This document shows, piece by piece, positions 44,091 to 53,222 of a stretch of 64,000 nt of DNA. The notes below the pieces were generated by a model. The model was not told where the DNA came from. It was given only the letters and a program-made list of their open reading frames with translations, and ran no database searches. How positions within the stretch are numbered: position 1 is the first letter of the stretch; each line of letters starts with the position of its first letter. The stretch comes from Krasilnikoviella flava. Its GTDB lineage: Bacteria > Actinomycetota > Actinomycetes > Actinomycetales > Cellulomonadaceae. The DNA is taken from positions 372,001-436,000 of the forward strand of contig NZ_FUZQ01000002.1 of the NCBI RefSeq assembly GCF_900167525.1. The letters run 5' to 3'. A program made the translations under genes and the position numbers.

Positions 44091-45416
44091 ATGAGCCAGA
44101 CCACGGCGGCCGCAGCGCCGTCCACCGCGAGCGAGACCGCCACCCCGGCCGAGGGGACCGCGACGACCGAGGTCCTCGAGCCCCTGCGGCGCAACCGCCC
44201 GTTCATGCTGCTGATGACCGGGCTCACCGCCCAGTCGCTGGGTGGCAGCGTCACCAGGTTCGCCGTGCCGCTGCTGGCGCTGCAGCTCACCGGCTCGCCG
44301 ACCGCCGCAGGGCTCGTGGCGGCGATCGGGCAGACCGGTGCGCTGCTGGCGGCGCTGCCGGCGGGCGTCGTCGCCGACCGCACGGACCGGCGCCGTCTGG
44401 TCGTCGTCGCGGCGGCCACCGCGGCCCTGCTGTGGGCCACGGTGGTGGTCGCCGGCGTCCTGGGCGGGCTCGCCGCCTGGCACCTCGCCGCCGTGCTCTT
44501 CGGGGCGGCGGTGGCGACCGCGTTCCTCGATCCCGCCATCAGCGGCGCCTTCCGGTCCGTCGTCCCCCAGGCGCAGCTGCCCACGGCGTACGCGACCGCG
44601 CAAGGGCGCGACGCCGTCGCCGGGATGCTCGGCGGCCCGCTGGGCGGCGCGCTCTACGGCATCGCGCACGTGGTCCCGATGGTCGGGGCGGTCGTGGGTG
44701 GCGCGGCCACCGCCGTCTGCGCGTTCTTCGTCCGGGAACCGCTGAACGGGGACGTCGACGCCGCGCGCGCCACGCGCCCCCTCGTGGCGCTGCGGCAAGG
44801 GCTGCGCTTCGTATGGTCGGTGCCCCTGTTCCGGGCCTGCCTGGGGATGTTCGTCGTGGTCAACATCGCGCTGAGCGGGATGATGATCGGCATCAACCTC
44901 GAGCTCGCGCGGACCGGGACGGCGCCGGTGCTCATCGGCGTCTTCGACATGGTGGCGGCCGGGTCGATGCTGCTGGGCTCCGTGCTCGCGCCGCCGCTCG
45001 TAGCACGGGCGCGGCTAGGTGCGGTGACCGTGGTCTCGCTCGGGCTGCTCGTCGTCGCCTTCGCCGGCATGGCCCTGGTGCAGACCTACGTCGGGTACGT
45101 GGTCCTCATCGGGGTGGGGGTGCTGCTGGTCCCGGCGGTGAACTCCGCGATGGCGGGCTACACCGCGGCGATCACCCCGGACCGGATGCAGGGCCGGCTC
45201 GCGTCTGTGCTGGGGCTCAGCGGCGTGGCGGCGATGCCGGTGGCACCGCTGGTGGGCGGCGCCCTGCTCGGCGCCGGCGGCATCGGCGTCGTCCTGTGGA
45301 GCCTGGTGGCGCTGCTCGCCGCGACGGTCGTCGGCCTCGCCCTGGTGCCGTCGCTGTGGCGGGTCGGCGCCCCGGACGCCTGGGCGGACGACGCGCTCCC
45401 GATGCCCGCGGAGTGA
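44091..45416 (+). CDS. MFS transporter (EntS-like exporter)
   Basis: 441 residues with 12 membrane helices. NRPFMLLMTGLTAQSLGGSV, the motif-A loop GVVADRTDRRRLVVVA, FLDPAISGAFRSVVPQAQL and DRMQGRLASVLGLSGVAAMP are typical of the MFS_3/EntS group of siderophore or drug exporters. ATG 44091 follows the -10 box TAGCGT by 7 bases, so the mRNA is leaderless. Paired with a divergent ArsR-type regulator. Substrate unknown. Confidence 0.9.
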   Translation: MSQTTAAAAPSTASETATPAEGTATTEVLEPLRRNRPFMLLMTGLTAQSLGGSVTRFAVPLLALQLTGSPTAAGLVAAIGQTGALLAALPAGVVADRTDRRRLVVVAAATAALLWATVVVAGVLGGLAAWHLAAVLFGAAVATAFLDPAISGAFRSVVPQAQLPTAYATAQGRDAVAGMLGGPLGGALYGIAHVVPMVGAVVGGAATAVCAFFVREPLNGDVDAARATRPLVALRQGLRFVWSVPLFRACLGMFVVVNIALSGMMIGINLELARTGTAPVLIGVFDMVAAGSMLLGSVLAPPLVARARLGAVTVVSLGLLVVAFAGMALVQTYVGYVVLIGVGVLLVPAVNSAMAGYTAAITPDRMQGRLASVLGLSGVAAMPVAPLVGGALLGAGGIGVVLWSLVALLAATVVGLALVPSLWRVGAPDAWADDALPMPAE

Positions 45417-45478
45417 TCCCGCGGGCCGTCAGGTCCAGGGCGGCGTCTACCCCGCCGGGCCCTGACGGCTCCCGAGGG

Positions 45479-46498
45479 TCAGACGGCCGACCAGCCGGCG
45501 TCCGACGCGAGGATCGCGCCGTTGAGGTTCACGGCGTCCGTCGACAGCAGGAACGTGATCGACGCGGCGAGGTGCTCCGCCGTCGCGATGCCGGGGATGT
45601 TCCCCATGTACCGGCCGATGCGCGCGCCGCCGAACTCGGCCTGCGCGGGCACCTGGATGCCGGTCGCGACGCCGCCCGGGGCGACGGCGTTGACCTGCAC
45701 GCCCGTGCCCGCGTACATCACGGCGGACGACTTGGTGAGGCCGACGACGGCGTGCTTCGACGCCGTGTACGCGGCGCCGGCGGCGGACCCGCGCAGGCCC
45801 GCCTCCGAGGCGACGTTGACGATCCGGCCGCGGCCGGCCGCGAGCATCCCGGGCAGGACGGCCCGCATGAGGCGCATCGTGCCGTCGACGTTCACGCGCA
45901 TGACGCGCTCCCACATGGCGTCGGTGAGCTCGTGCACCGCCCCCATGTCGTCCATGATCCCGGCGACGTTGGCGAGGGCGTCGACCCGGTCGCCGGCGGC
46001 ACGCACGATCTCCTCGACCGACTCCGGCGACGTGATGTCGCCCGCGACGGCGACGACCTCGCCGGGCAGGGAGGCGGCGAGCTCGTCCAGCTTCTCCTTC
46101 GTCAGGTCGACGGCGACGACGCGGCCGCCCTCGCGGGCCACGCGGGAGGCGACGGCCCGGCCGATGCCGGACGCGGCGCCGGTCACGACGACGGTCTGCC
46201 CGGCGAAGCGGCCGGGGGTGACCTGCTCGGTCCAGGGCGCGGGGGCGGCAGCGGGGGAGGCCTCGTCCTCGGTCGCCTCGTCCGGCGCCTGCTCGCGGTA
46301 CGCGGCGACGAGGCCGTCGACCATCTCGGCGGGGAACTGGCCGTTCGACATGGCGACGAGCTGCTCGAGCGGCAGGTTGCGTGCCGGGGCGAGGGCCTCG
46401 GCCGACGCGCCGGCCTGCTCGAGGACGGCGCCGAGGATGCGGCCTCCGACGGGGTGGTCGAGCCACGCGCCGACGGTCGAGGATGCGGACAGGGCCAT
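45479..46498 (-). CDS. SDR-family oxidoreductase with N-terminal helical extension
   Basis: 339 residues. About residues 100-339 are a classical SDR: VVVTGAASGIGRAVASRVA, NVAGIMDD (NNAG-type), catalytic Ser in NVASEAG, AYTASKHAVVGLTKS with the Tyr-x3-Lys pair, and a GGVATGI stretch. The first 95 residues are unusual for the family: a helical module (VGAWLDHPVGGRILGAVLEQ, LPLEQLVAMSNGQFPAEMV) and an acidic linker. ATG 46498 is preceded by AAGGAGA. Divergent from a TetR gene with a palindromic operator between. Substrate unknown. Confidence 0.87.
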   Translation of the reverse strand: MALSASSTVGAWLDHPVGGRILGAVLEQAGASAEALAPARNLPLEQLVAMSNGQFPAEMVDGLVAAYREQAPDEATEDEASPAAAPAPWTEQVTPGRFAGQTVVVTGAASGIGRAVASRVAREGGRVVAVDLTKEKLDELAASLPGEVVAVAGDITSPESVEEIVRAAGDRVDALANVAGIMDDMGAVHELTDAMWERVMRVNVDGTMRLMRAVLPGMLAAGRGRIVNVASEAGLRGSAAGAAYTASKHAVVGLTKSSAVMYAGTGVQVNAVAPGGVATGIQVPAQAEFGGARIGRYMGNIPGIATAEHLAASITFLLSTDAVNLNGAILASDAGWSAV

Positions 46499-46534
46499 GG
46501 TGCTCTCCTTGCTGGACGTTCCCCGCGAGGGGCT

Positions 46535-46556
46535 AACCGGACAACACTGTCCGGTT
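46535..46556. promoter_or_regulatory. TetR operator between SDR and TetR genes
   Basis: Perfect 9-base arms AACCGGACA / TGTCCGGTT around ACAC. It ends 3 bases before the TAGTGT -10 box (46559-46564) of the TetR gene and 37 bases upstream of the SDR start, well placed to repress both. Confidence 0.82.
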
Positions 46557-46570
46557 GTTAGTGTATTCCG

Positions 46571-47143
46571 GTGCCCACCGACCGGAGCAACTCGCGCCCG
46601 ACCGCCCGGAGCAACCCGGGCCCGGCGGCCGCCGCCCGCAACCGCGCGGCGCTCCTGGATGCCGCGCACGCCGTCTTCGCCGAGTCCGGCACCGCCGCCC
46701 CGCTGAGCTCCGTCGCGCGTCGCGCCGGCGTCGGCCAGGGCAGCCTCTACCGGCACTTCCCGGACCGCGTCTCGCTCGTCGCCGCCGTCGTCGAGGAGAA
46801 CGTGGCCGAGCTGGAGGCGGTCTCCGTCGCCGGGGCCGCGCTCCCCGAGCTCCTCGGGCTCGTGACGCGGCACGCCATCGAGTCCGTGGGCGTCGTCGAC
46901 CTGCTGGCCGAGGACCGGCCGGGGCGCATGCTCGAGCTGCGCGAGCGTGTCGCGGCCGTGCTCGCCGCGCACCTCGCGGCGGCGCTCGCGGCCGGGCAGG
47001 TGCCCGCCGGCACCACCGTGGAGGACCTCATGCTCGGCGTCGAGCTCGTCGCGGGGGCGCTCACGCGGCGTCCTGCGGCCGAGCGTGCGGCGATGGCCGC
47101 GCGGGCCTGGCGGCTCCTCGGGATCAGCGTGTCGCTGCCGTGA
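46571..47143 (+). CDS. TetR-family repressor
   Basis: 190 residues. The DNA-binding domain has AAARNRAALLDAAHAVFAESG, LSSVARRAGVGQGSLYRHF and PDRVSLVAAV; the C-terminal part is helical. GTG 46571 follows the -10 box TAGTGT by 6 bases, so the mRNA is leaderless. It should bind the palindrome at 46535-46556 and control the divergent SDR gene. Confidence 0.9.
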   Translation: MPTDRSNSRPTARSNPGPAAAARNRAALLDAAHAVFAESGTAAPLSSVARRAGVGQGSLYRHFPDRVSLVAAVVEENVAELEAVSVAGAALPELLGLVTRHAIESVGVVDLLAEDRPGRMLELRERVAAVLAAHLAAALAAGQVPAGTTVEDLMLGVELVAGALTRRPAAERAAMAARAWRLLGISVSLP

Positions 47144-47175
47144 CTCGGCCCCGCGGGGTTCGGTAGACTCGCCGC

Positions 47176-47260
47176 GGTCGTGACTGGCGAAGGTGGACAA
47201 CCACCGGGGAGCGGCCACCCCCAGATCGACCCGCTGTGCGCGCCGCCCGCCTGGGTGCCA
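47176..47260 (+). ncRNA. ZTP riboswitch (pfl motif)
   Basis: The two conserved parts are present in order: GTGACTGGCG with a hairpin ending ACCACCGGGGAGCG, then after a variable linker the pseudoknot half CGCCGCCCGCCTGGG. It follows a TAGACT -10 box (47164-47169) and precedes purH by 35 bases. ZTP riboswitches sense the folate-stress signal Z nucleotide and turn on purine and one-carbon genes; purH consumes ZMP, so the site makes sense. The mode of control was not resolved. Confidence 0.9.
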
Positions 47261-47294
47261 GGGTCTTCGAGAGACGACTTTCGAGGAGACCTTC

Positions 47295-48932
47295 ATGACC
47301 GGCGCCCACTCCACCGCCCACGTCACGGCCCCTGACGTCCAGCTCGCCGACGACGCCCAGCGCCCCGTGCGCCGCGCGCTGCTGAGCGTCTACGACAAGA
47401 CCGGCCTGATCGAGCTCGCGACCGCCCTGCACGCCGCGGGAGTCGAGCTCGTGTCCACCGGGTCCACGGCGTCGAGGATCGCCGACGCCGGCGTGCCCGT
47501 CACGCGTGTCGAGGAGCTCACCGGCTTCCCCGAGTGCCTCGAGGGCCGCGTCAAGACGCTCCACCCCCGCGTGCACGCCGGCATCCTGGCCGACACCCGC
47601 AAGGCCGACCACCTGGCCCAGCTCGCCGACCTCGGCATCGAGACGTTCGAGCTCGTGGTCGTGAACCTCTACCCGTTCGCCGCGACCGTCGCGTCGGGCG
47701 CCGGACCGGACGAGGTCGTCGAGCAGATCGACATCGGCGGGCCGTCCATGGTCCGCGCCGCGGCGAAGAACCACCCGAGCGTCGCGATCGTCGTCGACCC
47801 GGCGCGGTACGACGACGTGGTCGCAGCCGTGGCCGGGGGCGGGTTCACCTTCGCGCAGCGCAAGCGCCTCGCCGCCGCCGCGTTCGCGCACACCGCGCAG
47901 TACGACGTCGCGGTCTCCTCCTGGTTCGCGAGCGCGTACGCGCCCGACGAGGTGGCGCTCGAGTCGCACATGCCCGACGTCGCGGGCGCCACGTTCGAGC
48001 GGTCCGCCGTGCTGCGCTACGGCGAGAACCCGCACCAGCGGGCCGCGCTGTTCACGCGGACCGACGGCGGCACCGGTCTCGCCCAGGCCACGCAGCTGCA
48101 CGGCAAGGCGATGAGCTACAACAACTACGTCGACGCCGACGCCGCCTGGCGCGCCGCGCACGACCACGAGGGCCCCGCCGTCGCCGTCATCAAGCACGCC
48201 AACCCCTGCGGCATCGCGGTCGGCCACGACATCGCGCAGGCGCACGCCCGGGCGCACGCCACCGACCCCGTCTCGGCCTACGGCGGCGTCATCGCGGCCA
48301 ACCGGGTGATCACGAAGGCCGCGGCCGAGCAGATCGCGCCCGTGTTCACCGAGGTCGTCGTCGCTCCGGGCTTCGAGCCCGAGGCGCTCGCGATCCTGCA
48401 GGCCAAGAAGAACGTGCGCCTGCTCGTGGTCGACACCCCGCCGCACGCCATCGCCGAGAACCGCCCGATCTCCGGCGGCATGCTCGTCCAGGAGGTCGAC
48501 CGGTTCCAGGCCGAGGGCGACGACCCCGCGTCGTGGACCCTGGCCGCCGGCGATGCCGCAGACGAGGCGACGCTCGCCGACCTCGCCTTCGCGTGGAAGG
48601 CCGTGCGCGCCGCCAAGTCCAACGCGATCCTGCTCGCCGCCGACGGCGCAGCGGTCGGCATCGGCATGGGCCAGGTCAACCGCGTCGACTCCTGCCGCCT
48701 GTCCGTCGAGCGCGCCAACACGCTCGCCGAGGGGCAGGAGCGGGCGCGCGGTGCCGTCGCGGCCTCCGACGCGTTCTTCCCCTTCGCCGACGGTCTGCAG
48801 GTGCTGCTCGATGCCGGCGTCCGCGCCGTCGTGCAGCCCGGCGGCTCCATCCGTGACCCCGAGGTGATCGAGGCGGCGCAGGCCGCCGGCGTCACGATGT
48901 ACCTCACCGGGACACGCCACTTCGCGCACTGA
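47295..48932 (+). CDS. purH: Bifunctional AICAR formyltransferase/IMP cyclohydrolase
   Basis: Last two steps of IMP synthesis. 545 residues: N-terminal cyclohydrolase with [45 protein letters not shown] and VVVNLYPF, and the formyltransferase with [42 protein letters not shown] and the final [13 protein letters not shown] and [11 protein letters not shown] 47295 has CGAGGAG upstream. Under a ZTP riboswitch. A GGTCGAGCCTG-type hairpin follows. Confidence 0.98.
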   Translation: MTGAHSTAHVTAPDVQLADDAQRPVRRALLSVYDKTGLIELATALHAAGVELVSTGSTASRIADAGVPVTRVEELTGFPECLEGRVKTLHPRVHAGILADTRKADHLAQLADLGIETFELVVVNLYPFAATVASGAGPDEVVEQIDIGGPSMVRAAAKNHPSVAIVVDPARYDDVVAAVAGGGFTFAQRKRLAAAAFAHTAQYDVAVSSWFASAYAPDEVALESHMPDVAGATFERSAVLRYGENPHQRAALFTRTDGGTGLAQATQLHGKAMSYNNYVDADAAWRAAHDHEGPAVAVIKHANPCGIAVGHDIAQAHARAHATDPVSAYGGVIAANRVITKAAAEQIAPVFTEVVVAPGFEPEALAILQAKKNVRLLVVDTPPHAIAENRPISGGMLVQEVDRFQAEGDDPASWTLAAGDAADEATLADLAFAWKAVRAAKSNAILLAADGAAVGIGMGQVNRVDSCRLSVERANTLAEGQERARGAVAASDAFFPFADGLQVLLDAGVRAVVQPGGSIRDPEVIEAAQAAGVTMYLTGTRHFAH

Positions 48933-48941
48933 CCCATCCAG

Positions 48942-48989
48942 CGGTCGAGCCTGTCGAACCCGGTGGTCGGGTCTCGACGGGCTCGACCG
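48942..48989. terminator. Hairpin after purH (repeat family B)
   Basis: Arms 48942-48957 and 48974-48989 pair with one G-T wobble: CGGTCGAGCCTGTCGA with TCGACGGGCTCGACCG. Same sequence family as the hairpin after mdh (53126-53166) and related to that after sucD. No T-tract. Confidence 0.75.
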
Positions 48990-49011
48990 GCGCCGTCAGA
49001 CGACGGCGGCC

Positions 49012-50334
49012 TCAGACGACGGCGGTCTTCAGCCGGACGGCCGGGTCGGTGGCGCGCGCGAGGTCCAGCCGCAGCGGCTCCCCGCGGCTCATGAGCCGGC
49101 GCACGCCACCGACGTCGCGCGGGGAGTCGACCAGGAGGACGGCGCGCACGGTCGCGACGCCGTCCGCCCCACCGTCGACCCCCCCGTGCGCGTGGCCGGC
49201 CGCCTCGACCGGGTCCAGGTAGAGCGCCGCCCACGGCCCCTCGCCCGGGACGCCCCGGAGCAGCACGGGGGAGCCGGGGGCGGGCAGCCCCAGCAGGGCC
49301 AGGTCGTGGCCCAGCTGCTGGGAGAACACGTAGGGCGCGTGGCCCGTGCCGGCGGGCTCCACGCCGAGCATCGCGCGGACGGTCGCGTCCGGGTCGTGCA
49401 GCGCCGCCGACCAGTGCCCGCCGGGCACCGTGCCGAAGACGGGGTGCGCGCGCGAGGCGACGTCCCCCACCGCCCAGACGCCCGGGTGGCCGGGGACGCG
49501 CCCGTCGCCGTCCACGTGCAGCGCGCCGCGCGCGTCCAGCGGGAGCACGCCGGCCAGCCAGCCCGACGCCGGCCGGGCGCCCACCGCGGTGAGCACGAAG
49601 TCGGCGGGCACGTGCTCGCCACCGGCTAGGACCACGCCCGAGCCGTCGACCGCCGCCACCGCGGCACCCGTGCGCAGCCCGACGCCCGCGTCCGCGTACC
49701 AGCCGGCGAGGTGGGCCCCGACCTCGCCACCGAGCTGGCGGGACAGGGGCGCGTCGGCCGCCTCCAGGACGGTGACGTCGGCCCCGGCGCCGGCGGCGAC
49801 GCCCGCCACCTCGGCGCCGATCCAGCCGGCGCCCACGATCACCAGGCGCAGCCCGCGCCCGCCGGTCGAGCGCAGCGCCGACCGGAGCCGGTCGGCGTCG
49901 GCGGCCGTGTGCAGGACGGACGACGCGGCGAAGCCCGGGGGCACGATCGGGACGGAGCCCACCGCGAGGACGACGGCGTCCGCCGCGACGTCCCCCCGCG
50001 CGGTCGTGACGACCACGCCGTCCTGCCCTGTCGTCAGCGCCTGCGCCCGCTCGGAGAGCCGCACGTCGTCGGCCAGCGCCTCGACGTCGACGCCGAGGTC
50101 CGCGCTCAGCCACACGGGCTCCGGGCGCGTCAGCAGCTCCTTGGACAGCGGCGGGCGGTCGTACGGCGGCACGCCCTCCGCGCCGAGCAGCGTGACCCGC
50201 CCGCCGAAGCCGTGCGCCCGCAGGGCCGCGACGGTCTGCGCGCCCGCGAGCCCGGCCCCGACGACGACCACGGACCGGGGCGGTGCGGAAGGGCGGGGTC
50301 GCGGAGGTCGGGGCGGGGTGGTGGGCTCGGGCAC
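49012..50334 (-). CDS. FAD-dependent ferredoxin/rubredoxin-reductase-like oxidoreductase
   Basis: 440 residues with two dinucleotide-binding folds: VVVVGAGLAGAQTVAALRAHG (FAD) and LVIVGAGWIGAEVAGVAAGAG (NAD(P)H). YDRPPLSKELL, LAVGSVPIVPP and VWAVGDVASRAHP (FAD) are typical of the BenD/ThcD ferredoxin-reductase group. The partner ferredoxin is not adjacent. GTG 50334 follows a TACGGT box (50347-50342, minus strand) by 7 bases: leaderless. It lies convergent to purH where folD is often found in relatives. Confidence 0.88.
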   Translation of the reverse strand: MPEPTTPPRPPRPRPSAPPRSVVVVGAGLAGAQTVAALRAHGFGGRVTLLGAEGVPPYDRPPLSKELLTRPEPVWLSADLGVDVEALADDVRLSERAQALTTGQDGVVVTTARGDVAADAVVLAVGSVPIVPPGFAASSVLHTAADADRLRSALRSTGGRGLRLVIVGAGWIGAEVAGVAAGAGADVTVLEAADAPLSRQLGGEVGAHLAGWYADAGVGLRTGAAVAAVDGSGVVLAGGEHVPADFVLTAVGARPASGWLAGVLPLDARGALHVDGDGRVPGHPGVWAVGDVASRAHPVFGTVPGGHWSAALHDPDATVRAMLGVEPAGTGHAPYVFSQQLGHDLALLGLPAPGSPVLLRGVPGEGPWAALYLDPVEAAGHAHGGVDGGADGVATVRAVLLVDSPRDVGGVRRLMSRGEPLRLDLARATDPAVRLKTAVV

Positions 50335-50406
50335 GGTCCTCACCGTAACCCCGCGGCGGAGAGACCCGGCGCCCGCCCGCACGCCGCGACGGTAGGCTCG
50401 GCTGCC

Positions 50407-50769
50407 GTGGATCCCCGTGCGCTGCCCGACCCTCGACGAGAGCCCGGTGGGAGCAAGCCCGCGCCGTCGTGGCACTCCGTCGAAGCCGGGCCCGTCGAAC
50501 CGGCGCGGGCCCTGCCCGGCCCGGAGCGCGCCATCGTCACCGTGCTCGGCGGCGTCGTGCTCGCCGTCCTGCTCGGCGTGCTGGTCGGCGCCCGCCTGGG
50601 GACCGGCACCATCGCGCTCACGCTGGCCGTGGCCGGCACCTGGCGCGCCACGTCGAGCACGGGGCCCGTCGGGCTGGTCGTACGGAGCCGCGGCTTCGAC
50701 GTCTTCCTGTGCTGGACCGGCGCCGTCGTCATCGGCCTGCTGGCGCTCACGGCCCCCGGCCTGAGCTGA
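50407..50769 (+). CDS. DUF3017 membrane protein
   Basis: 120 residues: a hydrophilic N-terminus of about 40 residues, then three helices (AIVTVLGGVVLAVLLGVLVG, GTIALTLAVAGTWRAT region, and FLCWTGAVVIGLLALTAPG), with VVRSRGFDVFLCW between the last two. The length, the RSRGFDV loop and the neighbourhood (purine genes, mdh) match actinobacterial DUF3017. Start GTG 50407; TAGGCT lies 8 bases upstream. Function unknown. Confidence 0.82.
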   Translation: MDPRALPDPRREPGGSKPAPSWHSVEAGPVEPARALPGPERAIVTVLGGVVLAVLLGVLVGARLGTGTIALTLAVAGTWRATSSTGPVGLVVRSRGFDVFLCWTGAVVIGLLALTAPGLS

Positions 50770-50799
50770 CCTGAGCTGAGCCGCACGGCGGCGGGAACG

Positions 50800-50837
50800 A
50801 CGAGGGCCGGCACCCCCGCGGGGATGCCGGCCCTCGT
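50800..50837. terminator. Bidirectional hairpin terminator
   Basis: ACGAGGGCCGGCA (50800-50812) pairs perfectly with TGCCGGCCCTCGT (50825-50837), and the inner CCCC/GGGG extends the stem. Between the convergent DUF3017 and aquaporin genes. Confidence 0.85.
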
Positions 50838-50850
50838 GCTCGACAGGACG

Positions 50851-51840
50851 TCAGACGCGCGGTGCGTCGCCCTTCGGCTCGTCGTCCGTGCCCGACGTCG
50901 TCGTGGTGGAGGCGTCGTCGACCGCGTCGGCCTCGGCCAGGGCGCCGTCGTCGACGACGTCGTGCTGGCGGGGCTCGTCGACGAGGCCGTCGCCGAGGTC
51001 GTCACCGGCCGCGGTGCCGACCTCGACCCGGACGGCTGCCGGCACCGGCGCGAACGCCCGGTAGAACAGGGCGGCGAGCGCCGCGCCGACCAGCGGCCCG
51101 ACGATGAAGAGCCAGAGCTGGCCCCACGTCCAGCCGCCCGCGAAGACTGCGGAGGCGAACGACCGCGCCGGGTTGAGCGACGCGTTGGTGACGGGCCAGG
51201 CCACGATGATCAGGGCGCCGAGCGCCAGGCCGATGACGGCCGGGGCGAACGTGACCTTCGAGCGCTTGCTCGTCACCGCGAGGATGACGCCGACGAAGAC
51301 CGCGGTCACGACGACCTCGACGAGGAGCGCCGACCACTGGCTGAACTCGGCCTGGCCGCCGGTCACGGCCGAGAGCGGCGAGTGGCTGCCGAACCCGTTC
51401 GCGGTGCCGGCGAAGACGCCGGCCTTGTCCTCGGCGCTGACCAGCGCGGCGTAGCCGGCCGGGATCAGGGAGAACAGGACGGCGGCGGCCGCGACACCGC
51501 CGACGAGCTGCGCCACCCAGTACCACCCGAGGTCGCGCCACGAGGCGCGCCCCGCGAGGGTGATCCCGAGCGTGACCGCCGGGTTGAAGTGGCCGCCCGA
51601 CACGCCGCCGACGGCGGCGATGGCGCCCATCACGAGGATGCCGCCGGCGAGCGCCACCGGGAGGATCTGGCCGCCGTTGGCGGCGTTGAACGTCGCGGTG
51701 CCCACGATCCCGAGCACCAGCACGAACGTGCCGAAGGCCTCGGCGGCGAGCCGCGGGAACAGGCCGTACTGAGGGTTGTCGGGGGCCGTCTCGACGTCGA
51801 CCGAAGCCGTACCGCTCTCGGCGGCGATGTCCTGGGACAT
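50851..51840 (-). CDS. Aquaporin (MIP family channel)
   Basis: 329 residues. Six helices and two half-helices carry the two NPA boxes: GGHFNPAVTLGITLAG and NASLNPARSFASAVF. The second box is followed by Arg (NPAR) as in all aquaporins. The C-terminal 65 residues are an acidic, low-complexity cytoplasmic tail, longer than usual. Water rather than glycerol selectivity is likely from the lack of the glycerol-facilitator Asp after the second NPA, but this is not certain. ATG 51840 has AAGGACC upstream. The 282 bases to mdh hold no recognisable gene. Confidence 0.93.
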   Translation of the reverse strand: MSQDIAAESGTASVDVETAPDNPQYGLFPRLAAEAFGTFVLVLGIVGTATFNAANGGQILPVALAGGILVMGAIAAVGGVSGGHFNPAVTLGITLAGRASWRDLGWYWVAQLVGGVAAAAVLFSLIPAGYAALVSAEDKAGVFAGTANGFGSHSPLSAVTGGQAEFSQWSALLVEVVVTAVFVGVILAVTSKRSKVTFAPAVIGLALGALIIVAWPVTNASLNPARSFASAVFAGGWTWGQLWLFIVGPLVGAALAALFYRAFAPVPAAVRVEVGTAAGDDLGDGLVDEPRQHDVVDDGALAEADAVDDASTTTTSGTDDEPKGDAPRV

Positions 51841-51960
51841 TGAGGGTCCTTCTCTGCTCGGGAGACGGGCGTCTCGGTGTGCCCCTCAGTTCGGAGGGGC
51901 CCGGTCGTGCGTGACCGGCCTCACGGCCGGCTGCGCGGGCATGCTGCCACCGTGGTCTGA

Positions 51961-53112
<1,152 letters not shown>

Positions 53113-53125
53113 GGCGTGACGCCGT

Positions 53126-53166
53126 CGGTCGAGCCTGACCGCACCCGAGGCCGACAGGCTCGACCG
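53126..53166. terminator. Hairpin after mdh (repeat family B)
   Basis: CGGTCGAGCCTG (53126-53137) pairs with CAGGCTCGACCG (53155-53166) around a 17-base loop. Same arm sequence as the hairpin after purH. Confidence 0.72.
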
Positions 53167-53222
53167 GCAGACCGGAAATAGAGCGGCGAGCCGTCGGTGG
53201 GCCCACATAGGCTGCTCGGGCC

